The translations under genes and the position numbers were made by a program. From positions 1 through 20,360 of the forward strand of contig CAYSPM010000035.1 in NCBI GenBank assembly GCA_964432925.1: a stretch of 20,360 nucleotides of DNA, in the 5' to 3' direction. Position 1 is the first letter of the stretch. Each line of letters starts with the position of its first letter. The notes under the pieces were generated by a model. The model ran no database searches, was not told the DNA's origin, and saw nothing but the letters and a program-made list of their open reading frames with translations. The DNA comes from CAYNTC01 sp964432925 (lineage in GTDB: Bacteria; Planctomycetota; Phycisphaerae; Sedimentisphaerales; Anaerobacaceae). Below, piece after piece: positions 7,430-15,232 of the stretch.

Positions 7430-8233
7430 ATGAGTGAGAATCAGGCCAGGCAAAGCAATATGCTTGAGACGACAGATTGCCTCGAGGCTGTAGGAGTATT
7501 TAGAGTGTGGAAGAAGCTTCTGTTTGCGATCGTGGTAATCTGTTTATTGTTGCTACAGACGTGCTTTTGGATTGTAGATACGGGTTTGATTAAGACTGCA
7601 AGTAAAACAGAATCAACAAACGCCGTTTCTTCGACAGCGGTTCCACCTCCCACGATCACACCGCCTGACGAAAAGGACCTTGTCGTGCCGCTCGGGGATA
7701 AAGAGACCGAACAGTCGTCTAAAGAGGCGGACAAGATTGAAGAAGCTGCTCAGAAAATAGTCACAGCGCAGTCGGCCAGTAGTATGAGTGAAGGCAAACA
7801 AAAAGAGCAAGAGGAGTCTTTCTTTGGGGTCAAAATACAACACATAAAACTGACCATTAAATTATGCAACTTTGTGCTTTTAGTAGCTGCGGGACTTTAT
7901 TGTTTGACGGTACTCTTTATCCTGAAAATATCGCTCACCGGCAGGCTCGGTGGAATTAACCATATTACCAGAGCATTTTTCCTGTCACTTATTATGGTTT
8001 TCCTGTTGGTGCCATGGCAGAAGACGTTTGGACGCATTCTTGTCGGAGCCATTTACACCCCAGAAGAACTGCTAAATTGGTGCTTGGTTAAAAGTGACAG
8101 TATATTCAAAATAATTTTACACTATTTGCGTTTCGTAGGCTACTGGCTGCTGATTCTTTTACTGCTCGTTCTTTCTCAGATACGTAGCTCTCGCTGGACC
8201 AGAGCCGTTCTTAAACGTCTGGAGATAATTTAG
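7430..8233 (+). CDS. Four-segment membrane protein of unknown function
   Basis: The 267-residue protein starts 8 bases after GGAGG. A first hydrophobic segment lies at about residues 28-50 (LLFAIVVICLLLLQTCFWIV). A polar, Pro/Ser/Thr- and Glu/Lys-rich linker of about 80 residues follows (about 55-130), then three more membrane segments near 135-165, 180-198 and 235-255. The segment 'GRLGGINHITRAFFLSLIMVFLLVPWQ' with 'YTPEELL' looks like a conserved core, and I have an impression of similar sequences in planctomycetes, but I know no function. The long linker probably lies on one face of the membrane between segments 1 and 2. The nearest same-strand gene upstream encodes the GAF-like protein, but the gap of 371 bases does not argue for one transcript. 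Confidence 0.75.
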   Translation: MSENQARQSNMLETTDCLEAVGVFRVWKKLLFAIVVICLLLLQTCFWIVDTGLIKTASKTESTNAVSSTAVPPPTITPPDEKDLVVPLGDKETEQSSKEADKIEEAAQKIVTAQSASSMSEGKQKEQEESFFGVKIQHIKLTIKLCNFVLLVAAGLYCLTVLFILKISLTGRLGGINHITRAFFLSLIMVFLLVPWQKTFGRILVGAIYTPEELLNWCLVKSDSIFKIILHYLRFVGYWLLILLLLVLSQIRSSRWTRAVLKRLEII

Positions 8234-8719
8234 AAACATTCATAGGGACAGAATCGGCTTCTTACAGCCTTCTCTACTACTTATATGCCGACCGTATAAA
8301 CTGGCGCGGACCGTACAGAATTCCAAATTATCACGACTTTTCGCAGCAGTTACATAATGCCGCCTGTTAAAATTACAGAGCGAGAAATTTCGTAAAACAC
8401 TCAGTTCAACGACTCCGTGCAGCGATTTCCAGCGCACCTCCATATCTGATTTGCAGCCGAAGGTCTGCGCTAAATGCTCGATGGAGGTAAAAAGAGTTTG
8501 ACCGGCATAGTCACTGACACATTCGGCTTAGACAGACTGACAACTCATTACTGCGGACAAGGAAAACAAGCCTAATCAAATTTTAAGAACCTGTAGCGGC
8601 AATATCAGTCATTATACACAAAATTGGACAAACACCCTCTGAATTTTTCAGTTAGATAGTTAGCCAGTTTTTTGATGTGCTTTACAAGAGAGAATTTTCA
8701 CGTATACTAAATTGTAGTT
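8234..8719. other. Gene-free stretch before the metX-metW fusion
   Basis: No gene was recognised. The 67-codon minus-strand frame at 8240-8443 has no motif or ribosome binding site. I looked for a SAM-responsive leader because a methionine gene follows, but the promoter lies so close to the start codon that no leader RNA would fit. The only supported element is the promoter at 8681-8708. Confidence 0.5.
8681..8708 (+). promoter_or_regulatory. Promoter of metX-metW with a nearly absent leader
   Basis: TTTACA (8681-8686) and TATACT (8703-8708) are separated by 16 bases. The predicted start of transcription (about 8714-8716) is only about 5 bases before the ATG at 8720, and no ribosome binding site precedes that ATG. 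This points to leaderless or near-leaderless translation. Confidence 0.55.
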
Positions 8720-10522
8720 ATGGTGGAGATTTGTAATAACTCGGTAGGTATCGTCCGGACGCAAACAGTCAGGCTCATCCAGCCGGACCAGCCTTTGGAG
8801 CTACAGTGTGGCAAAAAACTCGCGCCTATCGATGCAGTCTATGAAACTTACGGCCAGCTTAATAGCGCTTCGGACAATGCCATTCTGATCTGCCACGCGC
8901 TTAGTGGTGACGCTCATGTTGCAGGCTTCCATAGTCCTGATGATAAAAAGCCAGGTTGGTGGGACTCAATGGTTGGGCCTGGAAAGGGGATCGACACCAA
9001 TAAATATTTTGTAATCTGTTCAAATTTTCTGGGCGGCTGCAGTGGGACTACTGGACCATCCTCGATAAACCCAGCGACAGGCAAACCCTATGGCCTGGAC
9101 TTTCCAATTATTACCATAGCGGATATGGTCAAGGTGCAGAAACTTTTACTGGATAAGCTTGGCATAAAACAGCTATTAGCTATTGTTGGTGGTTCAATAG
9201 GAGGTATGCAGGTCTTGCAGTGGGCAATTGCGTATCCCTACTTTATTAAAGCTGCAATACCGATCGCCACAACGACCCATTTAGGGGCTCAATCGATAGC
9301 ATTCGATGCGGTAGGCCGAAATGCGATACTGGCTGATGTGAATTTTTCTGATGGTCGGTACAACAGTCAAAAGGGACCGGACAGAGGCCTTGCCATTGCA
9401 AGGATGATTGGTCACATAACATACCTATCTGAAGAAGGTATGCGTCACAAATTTGGCCGACAACTCCGCAGCGTTGACCGTTACAGCTACGACTTCAATT
9501 CGGAATTCGCGATCGAGACATATCTGGACTATCAAGGCCAGACCTTTGTGGAAAGATTTGATGCAAACAGCTATCTTTATATAACCAAAGCAGCGGACTA
9601 CTTTGACCTTCAAAGAGACTATTGCTCGCTAACTAATGCTTTTGCTAATATCCAATCAAGATTTCTCGTAATCAGTTTCAGCAGCGACTGGCTTTTTACG
9701 CCGGCCCAATCCGAGGCTATGGTCGATGCGCTTGTCGCCAACGGCAAAGATGTTAGCTACTGCAACATAGCATCGTCGTACGGACATGATGCTTTCCTGC
9801 TGCAGATCGAGACACTTGGTCAGTTCATTTCTAACTTTTTAGAGGCAACCTATCAACCGGATGTCGCAAGACAATATCAGGTCAGCTCGATCAAAGGCAA
9901 ACGCGCGGTTAGTCGATTTGAACAGGCTCAGCGGACACGCGTTGACTATGAGTTAATCGAGTCATTGATACGACCGAATACGGCGGTTCTCGATGTGGGC
10001 TGTGGTGATGGAGAATTGCTGGCAAGGCTTATAACCGACAAAAATGTTACGGGCAAGGGCATTGAACTTCAGCAGGATCTTGTGCTGACTTGTGTTACTC
10101 GTGGACTTACCACTATTCAACGGAATGTCGAACATGGGCTTGAAAGCTATACCGACAAGAGTTTTGATTATGTGATACTGTCGCAAACGCTACAAACAGT
10201 GAAGAATCCCGAAAAGATTTTTAGTGAACTGCTGAGGATCGGAAAGAAAGTGATTGTCAGCTTTCCAAACTTCGCCCATTGGCGGTGCAGAGCACAGTTG
10301 TTACTTAAGGGCAAAGCCCCCATAACTGGGCAATTGCCTTTTAGCTGGCACAGCTCGCCGAATATACATTTTTTGTCACTTAAAGATTTTGACGAATTCT
10401 GCAAAAGACTGGCAGTCCTGGTGGAAAAAAGGATACCATTGATAAAGACCAGTGTCAGTCCAGTGAGGTTTGCACCTAATTTGTTTGCTGAGCAGGTAAT
10501 CTACGTAACAAGCAAAGAATAA
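8720..10522 (+). CDS. metX: Homoserine O-acetyltransferase fused to MetW
   Basis: This 600-residue protein joins two methionine-synthesis proteins that are usually separate. Residues 1 to about 375 are MetX, an alpha/beta-hydrolase-fold enzyme that acylates homoserine. It has 'SNFLGGCSGTTGPSSINP', the nucleophile elbow GGSIGGMQ with Ser159, an acid in 'SFSSDWLFTP' and a histidine in 'YGHDAFLL', giving the Ser-Asp-His triad. After a short linker, residues from about 395 to 600 are MetW, a methyltransferase-fold protein: 'RVDYELIESLI', DVGCGDGELL from Asp425, then 'VIVSFPNFAHWRCRAQLLLKG' and 'LPFSWHSSPNIHFLS'. MetW usually sits next to metX and supports its activity. An ATG with no ribosome binding site lies directly under a promoter. 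nikR follows after 28 bases. The acyl donor (acetyl or succinyl) cannot be told from sequence alone. Confidence 0.93.
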   Translation: MVEICNNSVGIVRTQTVRLIQPDQPLELQCGKKLAPIDAVYETYGQLNSASDNAILICHALSGDAHVAGFHSPDDKKPGWWDSMVGPGKGIDTNKYFVICSNFLGGCSGTTGPSSINPATGKPYGLDFPIITIADMVKVQKLLLDKLGIKQLLAIVGGSIGGMQVLQWAIAYPYFIKAAIPIATTTHLGAQSIAFDAVGRNAILADVNFSDGRYNSQKGPDRGLAIARMIGHITYLSEEGMRHKFGRQLRSVDRYSYDFNSEFAIETYLDYQGQTFVERFDANSYLYITKAADYFDLQRDYCSLTNAFANIQSRFLVISFSSDWLFTPAQSEAMVDALVANGKDVSYCNIASSYGHDAFLLQIETLGQFISNFLEATYQPDVARQYQVSSIKGKRAVSRFEQAQRTRVDYELIESLIRPNTAVLDVGCGDGELLARLITDKNVTGKGIELQQDLVLTCVTRGLTTIQRNVEHGLESYTDKSFDYVILSQTLQTVKNPEKIFSELLRIGKKVIVSFPNFAHWRCRAQLLLKGKAPITGQLPFSWHSSPNIHFLSLKDFDEFCKRLAVLVEKRIPLIKTSVSPVRFAPNLFAEQVIYVTSKE

Positions 10523-10550
10523 AACCTTCATATAATCGAGAGGTCAGAAA

Positions 10551-10997
10551 ATGGCACAGCTTGAACGCATAGGCATTTCACTTGATAAGAAACTACTGTC
10601 GATGTTCGACAAGCTTATTACCAAACAGGGCTATCCCAGCCGATCTGAGGCTATACGTGACCTTGTGCGACAACAGCTTAGCCGTGAGCAGGTTGGTGAC
10701 CCGAAAAGCCAGGCTGTTGCTGCGTTATTTTTGGTTTACGACCACCATGCGACAAAACTGATAGAAAGACTGATACGATTGCAGCATTCTTCCACAGCCG
10801 GCTCACACAGGACGCATGCCGTGCATGTGATATCCTCTCTACATGTGCACTTGGATGAACATGACTGTCTTGAAATAATTGTGCTACGTGGTCGCGTGGG
10901 TGAAATCAACAACATCGGCGAGAACATACTTAGCATGAAAGGCGTCAAACTGGGACGAATCAATCTCGTTGCGATGGGAATAGGTTCTGAGTCTTGA
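10551..10997 (+). CDS. nikR: NikR-type nickel-responsive transcriptional regulator
   Basis: The 148-residue protein has a ribbon-helix-helix DNA-binding domain (residues 1-45: 'LERIGISLDKKLLSMFDKLI', then 'YPSRSEAIRDLVRQQL') and a C-terminal ACT-like metal-binding domain, the NikR architecture. The metal site 'LHVHLDEHDCLEI' supplies His98, His100 and Cys106. The fourth ligand of Escherichia coli NikR (His76, eleven residues before His87) would fall on Arg87 here, with His86 and His89 beside it, so the site may be altered. A ribosome binding site (GAGGT) lies about 8 bases before the ATG. The gene sits 28 bases after metX-metW and is probably co-transcribed. No nickel transporter or nickel enzyme is in the window, so its targets are elsewhere or it controls this operon. 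Confidence 0.88.
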   Translation: MAQLERIGISLDKKLLSMFDKLITKQGYPSRSEAIRDLVRQQLSREQVGDPKSQAVAALFLVYDHHATKLIERLIRLQHSSTAGSHRTHAVHVISSLHVHLDEHDCLEIIVLRGRVGEINNIGENILSMKGVKLGRINLVAMGIGSES

Positions 10998-11164
10998 CTC
11001 GGGATGCTCGATCGATGATGGCGAGTAACTGTCTCGATTTGTGTGGTTTGAGGTGATTGGAGGATAATTTTTTTGCTGATGGATATAGTAGTTCATCCCC
11101 AGATTAAAGTCCACAAAGCTTAAATCCTCCTACATTTCTTTGGAAAGTTTTTTGCTGTTTTGAG

Positions 11165-11194
11165 TTGCTCTGACCGTGGCTTCGGCACTATAAT
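11165..11194 (+). promoter_or_regulatory. Promoter of the metallo-hydrolase/zinc-ribbon pair
   Basis: TATAAT (11189-11194) is a perfect -10 box, with TTGCTC (11165-11170) 18 bases upstream. Transcription would start near 11201, about 20 bases before the ATG at 11221. Confidence 0.5.
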
Positions 11195-11220
11195 ATACTT
11201 TTTCAAACAGGGTTAAATCA

Positions 11221-12084
11221 ATGTGCCTACTTCGAGCTATTCAGATATCGGTGCTTACAGCCGTACTTGCTATAGCGGCATACGATTTGCCAGCCTCACA
11301 AGGGCAGTATAGGGAATATAGCATGAACGAAAAACCTGACGCGACTAAAACCGCCGAGGTTAATGATATAACAATTAAAGTCGTTTATGACAATAACCCA
11401 TACATGGATGGATTGCAAACAGCCTGGGGATTTTCGGCATTTATAACCGGCCCAGAGAAAACAGTCCTTTTTGATACTGGGGCAGATAGCCCCAGATTGC
11501 TCAGCAATATGGAGAAACTGGCAATTGACGTAAACAGTATCGACATAGTAGTTCTATCACATATCCACGGTGACCACACCGGTGGCTTGGATGGATTTCT
11601 TGAGAAAAATTTTAAGGTGGTGGTGTACCTACCAAAGTCTTTTCCTGAGAAGTTCAAGCAAAACATGCAAGCGCGGGGAGCAAGCATAGTCGAAGTTCAA
11701 GGTCCTCTACAGATTTGTGGGGATGTTCATACGACCGGTCAACTCGGAACTTCGATCTTAGAACAATCGCTAATTGTGCGCACAAAATTGGGCTTGATAG
11801 TAATAACCGGCTGTGCGCATCCAGGTATCGTCAAGATAGTGAACACTGTGAAAGATTTAATGAAAGATGATATTCTTTTGGTAATGGGCGGTTTTCACCT
11901 TAATTCGGTTCCAAAAAGTGAAATAGAAAAAATTATATCGGCTTTCAAGAAGGCCCAGGTAAAATACGTGGGTCCTTGTCATTGTACGGGTGACGAAGCG
12001 AGGGACTTATTTGAAAAACAATATGGCAAGTATTATATAAATGTTGGCGTGGGAAGAGCGATAACCAGCGCCGATTTACAGTGA
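11221..12084 (+). CDS. Metallo-beta-lactamase-fold hydrolase, COG1237-like, with N-terminal export-type segment
   Basis: The 287-residue protein has a hydrophobic N-terminus (about 1-28, 'ISVLTAVLAIAAYDLPASQG') that reads as a signal peptide. The hydrolase fold follows, with 'TVLFDTGADS', the metal motif SHIHGDH (His114, His116, Asp118, His119), 'GCAHPG' (His200), 'GGFH' (His226) and 'GPCHCTGD' (His254). The order and 'DNN...GFSAFI' start resemble the COG1237 group, whose archaeal members make a methanopterin precursor; bacterial members are mostly uncharacterised. The upstream start has only a weak AGGG. An in-frame ATG at 11323 (residue 35) has a better AGGGA 7 bases before it and would give a cytoplasmic form. 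The zinc-ribbon gene follows after 9 bases. Confidence 0.85.
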   Translation: MCLLRAIQISVLTAVLAIAAYDLPASQGQYREYSMNEKPDATKTAEVNDITIKVVYDNNPYMDGLQTAWGFSAFITGPEKTVLFDTGADSPRLLSNMEKLAIDVNSIDIVVLSHIHGDHTGGLDGFLEKNFKVVVYLPKSFPEKFKQNMQARGASIVEVQGPLQICGDVHTTGQLGTSILEQSLIVRTKLGLIVITGCAHPGIVKIVNTVKDLMKDDILLVMGGFHLNSVPKSEIEKIISAFKKAQVKYVGPCHCTGDEARDLFEKQYGKYYINVGVGRAITSADLQ

Positions 12085-12093
12085 TCCGGCACG

Positions 12094-12435
12094 ATGGTTT
12101 CTGATATGACTAACACAGATTGCAATAATCTATGGGCAGGAGAGACTGAAGAAGCTCAGCAGGTCGAGGATGATTTTATTCCGGACGACGCTTGCCCGCT
12201 CTGTTCCAACTGCCTTAAAGCTTGTCAACCTCTGCAATACTACTGCGATGGCTGTGATTCAAACGAAGTCATCAATCCTTTGGCATCCTATATGCCGTTC
12301 GTGCGCATTCGCTTCGCTATTGGCATGGTCGTCAGGGCGTGGCGAAAAATGTTGTATGATCAAGAGGCTTCGATGACGTTTAGATTAGTCTGTTTATTGA
12401 TAATTATTTTGTGCCTCGCCCGCGGATTAGTATAA
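12094..12435 (+). CDS. Small zinc-ribbon protein with C-terminal membrane anchor
   Basis: The 113-residue protein has an acidic N-terminus, a cysteine-rich zinc-ribbon-like block (Cys34, Cys37, Cys40, Cys44, Cys51, Cys54; 'CPLCSNCLKACQPL' then 'YYCDGCDS'), and the segment NEVINPLASYMPFVRIRF, which I associate with a small planctomycete protein family. A hydrophobic C-terminal segment (about 95-112, 'FRLVCLLIIILCLARGLV') would anchor it in the membrane. Function is unknown; metal binding is inferred from the cysteine spacing. It lies 9 bases after the hydrolase gene, so the two are probably translated from one mRNA. Met5 is an alternative start; neither has a clear ribosome binding site. Confidence 0.75.
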   Translation: MVSDMTNTDCNNLWAGETEEAQQVEDDFIPDDACPLCSNCLKACQPLQYYCDGCDSNEVINPLASYMPFVRIRFAIGMVVRAWRKMLYDQEASMTFRLVCLLIIILCLARGLV

Positions 12436-12508
12436 TAATTTCCTTTGCAGCCAAATACCATAGGTTGTGAACGTTATCATATATCCCAGAGGCCTTGCCA
12501 TACTATAG

Positions 12509-13531
12509 TTATTCTTCTCTATTAGCCTGAATTTGGTCCAGTTGCATACCAAAGCGGTCCAGTTTCTTTTGCCCGTCATCGTATTGGCTGTAGGCGTTTC
12601 GCAGATGCTTGCCAAGAACATCCCAATGTGAAACAAAATCTGCAAACGAAGCATTTAGCCTCTTCAAGTTCTGCCTAATCTCAGCGGCCTGTTTTTCGAT
12701 CTGTAGGCCATGCAGGCCCATCGCCACTGTCATCAAATACGCATACAACAAGTTCGGTGAAACTGGAATAACCTTCTTATCGAGCGCATATTGCAGAATA
12801 TCCTGCGCGTCGCCTGAGTATTTGACTATTGTCTCATAGTAGATGTTCTCAGCGGGTACGTACATTATGGCAAAGTCGAGAGTGCCCTCAGCGGGCCTAA
12901 TGTAACTGGTAGCAATTTTGTCGATATGGGCTACTACATCTCGCAGGAACTGTTTTCGGAGCCTTGTTTTCTGCTCATCTTGCTCGGCTGATAAAATTCT
13001 TTCAAAGCTCGGCAGCGGAAACTTGGCGTCGATGGGCACTGAGAAGTCCGTCATTTTTATTAGCGCATCGACCGTTTTGCCGTCTCTGAAGGCATATTGA
13101 AGTGTGTAGCTATCTTTCGGCAGAATCTGTGCAAGCAAATTCTCCAGCGACCATTCGCCCATCTGGCCGCGCAGCTTCGGGCTGCTCAGGATATCCTGTA
13201 GCCGGCGAACCTCGGTGCCAACCTGCAGCATCTGTTTGTTTGTGCCCTGCAGTTCGCCGATTTGGCTGTTGAGCCGATCGAGAACCTGCTGGCTGGATTG
13301 CAGACTCTGGGTGAGTGTGCTTTGCCCGGTCTGTAAAGACTTTTGTAGATTTTCCGATGTTCTGTCCTGGGCGGCTTTTAGTGCATCGAGCTGCTGTTGG
13401 AGCAGGGTAATACCGGTGAATTGACCGGCCATTTCTTTTCTGCTGGTGATATTGGAGCTTATCAGCCAGACCAGCAGCGCCAGAACGGCAATAATCAATA
13501 CGATACCTATAGCGATTAAGACAGGCTCCAT
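12509..13531 (-). CDS. rmuC: RmuC family protein (putative DNA recombination/nuclease-fold protein)
   Basis: From the ATG at 13531 the product is 340 residues. The longer open frame to 13588 is rejected because AAGGA lies about 8 bases before this ATG and the protein then starts directly with its membrane segment (residues 4-25, 'VLIAIGIVLIIAVLALLVWLI'). A coiled coil follows (about 40-110, Gln/Leu-rich heptads), then the RmuC core beginning RGQMGEWSLENLLAQILP (from residue 121) and including 'VDALIKM', 'VPIDAKFPLPSFE' and 'YVPAENIYYE'. RmuC limits recombination at inverted repeats in Escherichia coli; the core has a nuclease-like fold. Length is slightly shorter than the E. coli protein. It is divergent from the HAD gene. 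Confidence 0.92.
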   Translation of the reverse strand: MEPVLIAIGIVLIIAVLALLVWLISSNITSRKEMAGQFTGITLLQQQLDALKAAQDRTSENLQKSLQTGQSTLTQSLQSSQQVLDRLNSQIGELQGTNKQMLQVGTEVRRLQDILSSPKLRGQMGEWSLENLLAQILPKDSYTLQYAFRDGKTVDALIKMTDFSVPIDAKFPLPSFERILSAEQDEQKTRLRKQFLRDVVAHIDKIATSYIRPAEGTLDFAIMYVPAENIYYETIVKYSGDAQDILQYALDKKVIPVSPNLLYAYLMTVAMGLHGLQIEKQAAEIRQNLKRLNASFADFVSHWDVLGKHLRNAYSQYDDGQKKLDRFGMQLDQIQANREE

Positions 13532-13696
13532 CTTTTTATCCTTAATGGGTTCATCATGGATTATAGACGTCACAGAGCAATACGTCAAAGACCAACGCTA
13601 ACGCGATAGGTCAACCAGAAAAGTGTTGATATATGAGTATAACATTTGTATCGTCCTGGCAAAAATTTTATGTCGCTTGAGAGAAAGGTATCTACA

Positions 13697-14302
13697 GTGA
13701 GCAAGATTGAATCGGTGATATTTGACTGGGGAGGTGTGCTGGCAGATGATCCTCGGCCGGGACTTATGGAATACTGCGCCAAAGCACTTGGTGTATCGAA
13801 GAAACAATATATCGGCGCACACGATAAATTCGGGGGCGAGTTCCAGAAAGGCTTAATCAGCGAGGATGCCTTCTGGACGAAGGTCTGTGAGGATTTGTCT
13901 CGGCCAGAGCCTAACCATCCCTTCCTCTGGGGCGAGGCTTTCAGATCGGTTTACTCACCGAGAGCTGATTTTTTTGCACTGGCCCAGAGGTTACATGATG
14001 AGGGTTATAAAATCGCACTTTTATCCAATACCGAAGTGCCAGCTATGGAGTTCTTCTATGAGCAGGGATATGATAGCTTCGATGTGCTTGTCTTTTCTTG
14101 CACCGAAGGCACAGCGAAACCGGAATCAAGGATATATCAGGTGACACTCGAAAAACTCGGGGTGCCCGCCGCGCAGGCAGTGTTTATAGACGACAGACCT
14201 GCGTTCATAGAAGGAGCCCAACAGGTGGGTCTGAACACAATTCTTTTTAAGAACGTTGACCAGGTCAAAAATGAATTAGCCCAGTTAGGAGTTAAAAATT
14301 GA
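13697..14302 (+). CDS. HAD-superfamily hydrolase (HAD-IA/YihX-like phosphatase)
   Basis: I start at GTG 13697, 8 bases after AAAGG, which gives MSKIESVIFDWGGVL and 201 residues. The same frame extends upstream to ATG 13670 and TTG 13646, but these lack ribosome binding sites. All four HAD motifs are present: nucleophile Asp10 in FDWGGVL, Ser110 in LLSNTE, Lys141 in 'GTAKPESRIY', and the acidic pair Asp165-Asp166 in FIDDRP. As in YihX-type and epoxide-hydrolase-type members, the second Asp of motif I is replaced by Gly. A helical cap lies between motifs I and II. The substrate is probably a small phosphorylated metabolite, not identified. The next gene starts 28 bases downstream. Confidence 0.88.
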   Translation: MSKIESVIFDWGGVLADDPRPGLMEYCAKALGVSKKQYIGAHDKFGGEFQKGLISEDAFWTKVCEDLSRPEPNHPFLWGEAFRSVYSPRADFFALAQRLHDEGYKIALLSNTEVPAMEFFYEQGYDSFDVLVFSCTEGTAKPESRIYQVTLEKLGVPAAQAVFIDDRPAFIEGAQQVGLNTILFKNVDQVKNELAQLGVKN

Positions 14303-14330
14303 TTAACATGGGTCGTGGAAGGGATTGCGA

Positions 14331-15203
14331 ATGACGTTATTGGAGGCCCTTAAGAGCGATGACATTATTTTACTTGACGGGGCGATAGGGACGGAACTGG
14401 ATAAGCGTGGCTTGATGGGTAGGGCCAGCAATAATCTCGATGCCCCGGATGTGGTGCTTCAAATCCAGCGAGAATATGCGTTGTGTGGTTGTGATGCGAT
14501 AACTACGAACACGCTAACTATGAACCGTATCTTCATTGATAAACATAATATGGGAGTTTCCGTGCGAAATGTGAATCGGGCTGGAGTAGAACTGGCAAGA
14601 CAAGCTGCTGGCGAGGATAAATTTGTCCTTGGCGATATGAGTTCGACGGGTCATCTCCTGGAGCCGTACGGCACATACAAGCAATCACAGTTTCACGATG
14701 CCTTCAAAGAGCAAGCTGAAATCCTGGCTGAAGCCGGTGTGGATGGTTTTATCATCGAGACCGTCTTCGATCTTGCTGAGGCGTTGTGTGCTCTTCGGGC
14801 ATGCAAGGAGGCTTTTTCCCTGCCGGTAATTGTCTCAATAACTTATTCAACTGAGACCAAGGGGGCCAGGACAATTATGGGCAATTCTGCTGAAGACTGC
14901 GCTAAGGGACTCACCGATGCCGGCGCTGACGTTATAGGCGCTAATTGTGGCGACCTCGATCCGGCTCAGATGGCTGTCGTGGTGTCACTACTTCGCTCAG
15001 CGACTACTGTGCCAATTCTGGCGCAACCCAATGCGGGTAAGCCTAAGTTAATTGAAGATAAGACAATTTTTGATATGGCTCCGGAACCTTTTGCACGAGG
15101 TATTGCGGAGTGTGTGGAGGCCGGCGCACGAATTGTCGGTGGCTGCTGTGGCACAACGCCGGAGCACATTCGGGCCGTTGCGAAAGTGCTGGGCAGAATG
15201 TGA
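14331..15203 (+). CDS. Homocysteine S-methyltransferase family protein
   Basis: The start is ATG 14331, with GGAAGGGA about 7 bases upstream, giving 290 residues. It is a single-domain (beta/alpha)8-barrel methyltransferase like the N-terminal domain of MetH. It begins 'ILLDGAIGTELDKRG', has 'CDAITTNTLTMNR', 'DGFIIETVFDLAEA' and the zinc-binding cysteines Cys206 (GANCG) and Cys272-Cys273 (GGCCGTTPEHI). Family members move a methyl group to homocysteine from S-methylmethionine, a corrinoid or another donor. No cobalamin domain is attached, so the donor is not evident. It lies between the HAD and ASCH genes with gaps of 28 and 29 bases, so the three form a likely operon. It could complete methionine synthesis after MetX, but that is inference. 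Confidence 0.88.
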   Translation: MTLLEALKSDDIILLDGAIGTELDKRGLMGRASNNLDAPDVVLQIQREYALCGCDAITTNTLTMNRIFIDKHNMGVSVRNVNRAGVELARQAAGEDKFVLGDMSSTGHLLEPYGTYKQSQFHDAFKEQAEILAEAGVDGFIIETVFDLAEALCALRACKEAFSLPVIVSITYSTETKGARTIMGNSAEDCAKGLTDAGADVIGANCGDLDPAQMAVVVSLLRSATTVPILAQPNAGKPKLIEDKTIFDMAPEPFARGIAECVEAGARIVGGCCGTTPEHIRAVAKVLGRM

Positions 15204-15232
15204 ATGCGGTTGGCCAAACAAAGAGCGAAAAC

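Noticed and set aside
8234..8719. SAM riboswitch ahead of the methionine gene
   Set aside because: The promoter is about 12 bases before the start codon, so no leader RNA would be made, and no SAM-riboswitch core was seen.
13532..13588. N-terminal extension of RmuC to 13588
   Set aside because: The ribosome binding site and the membrane segment position support the ATG at 13531; the extra 19 residues have no support.
15110..15232. Upstream extension of the ASCH protein
   Set aside because: It overlaps the homocysteine methyltransferase-family gene by 94 bases and the domain begins right after the ATG at 15233.
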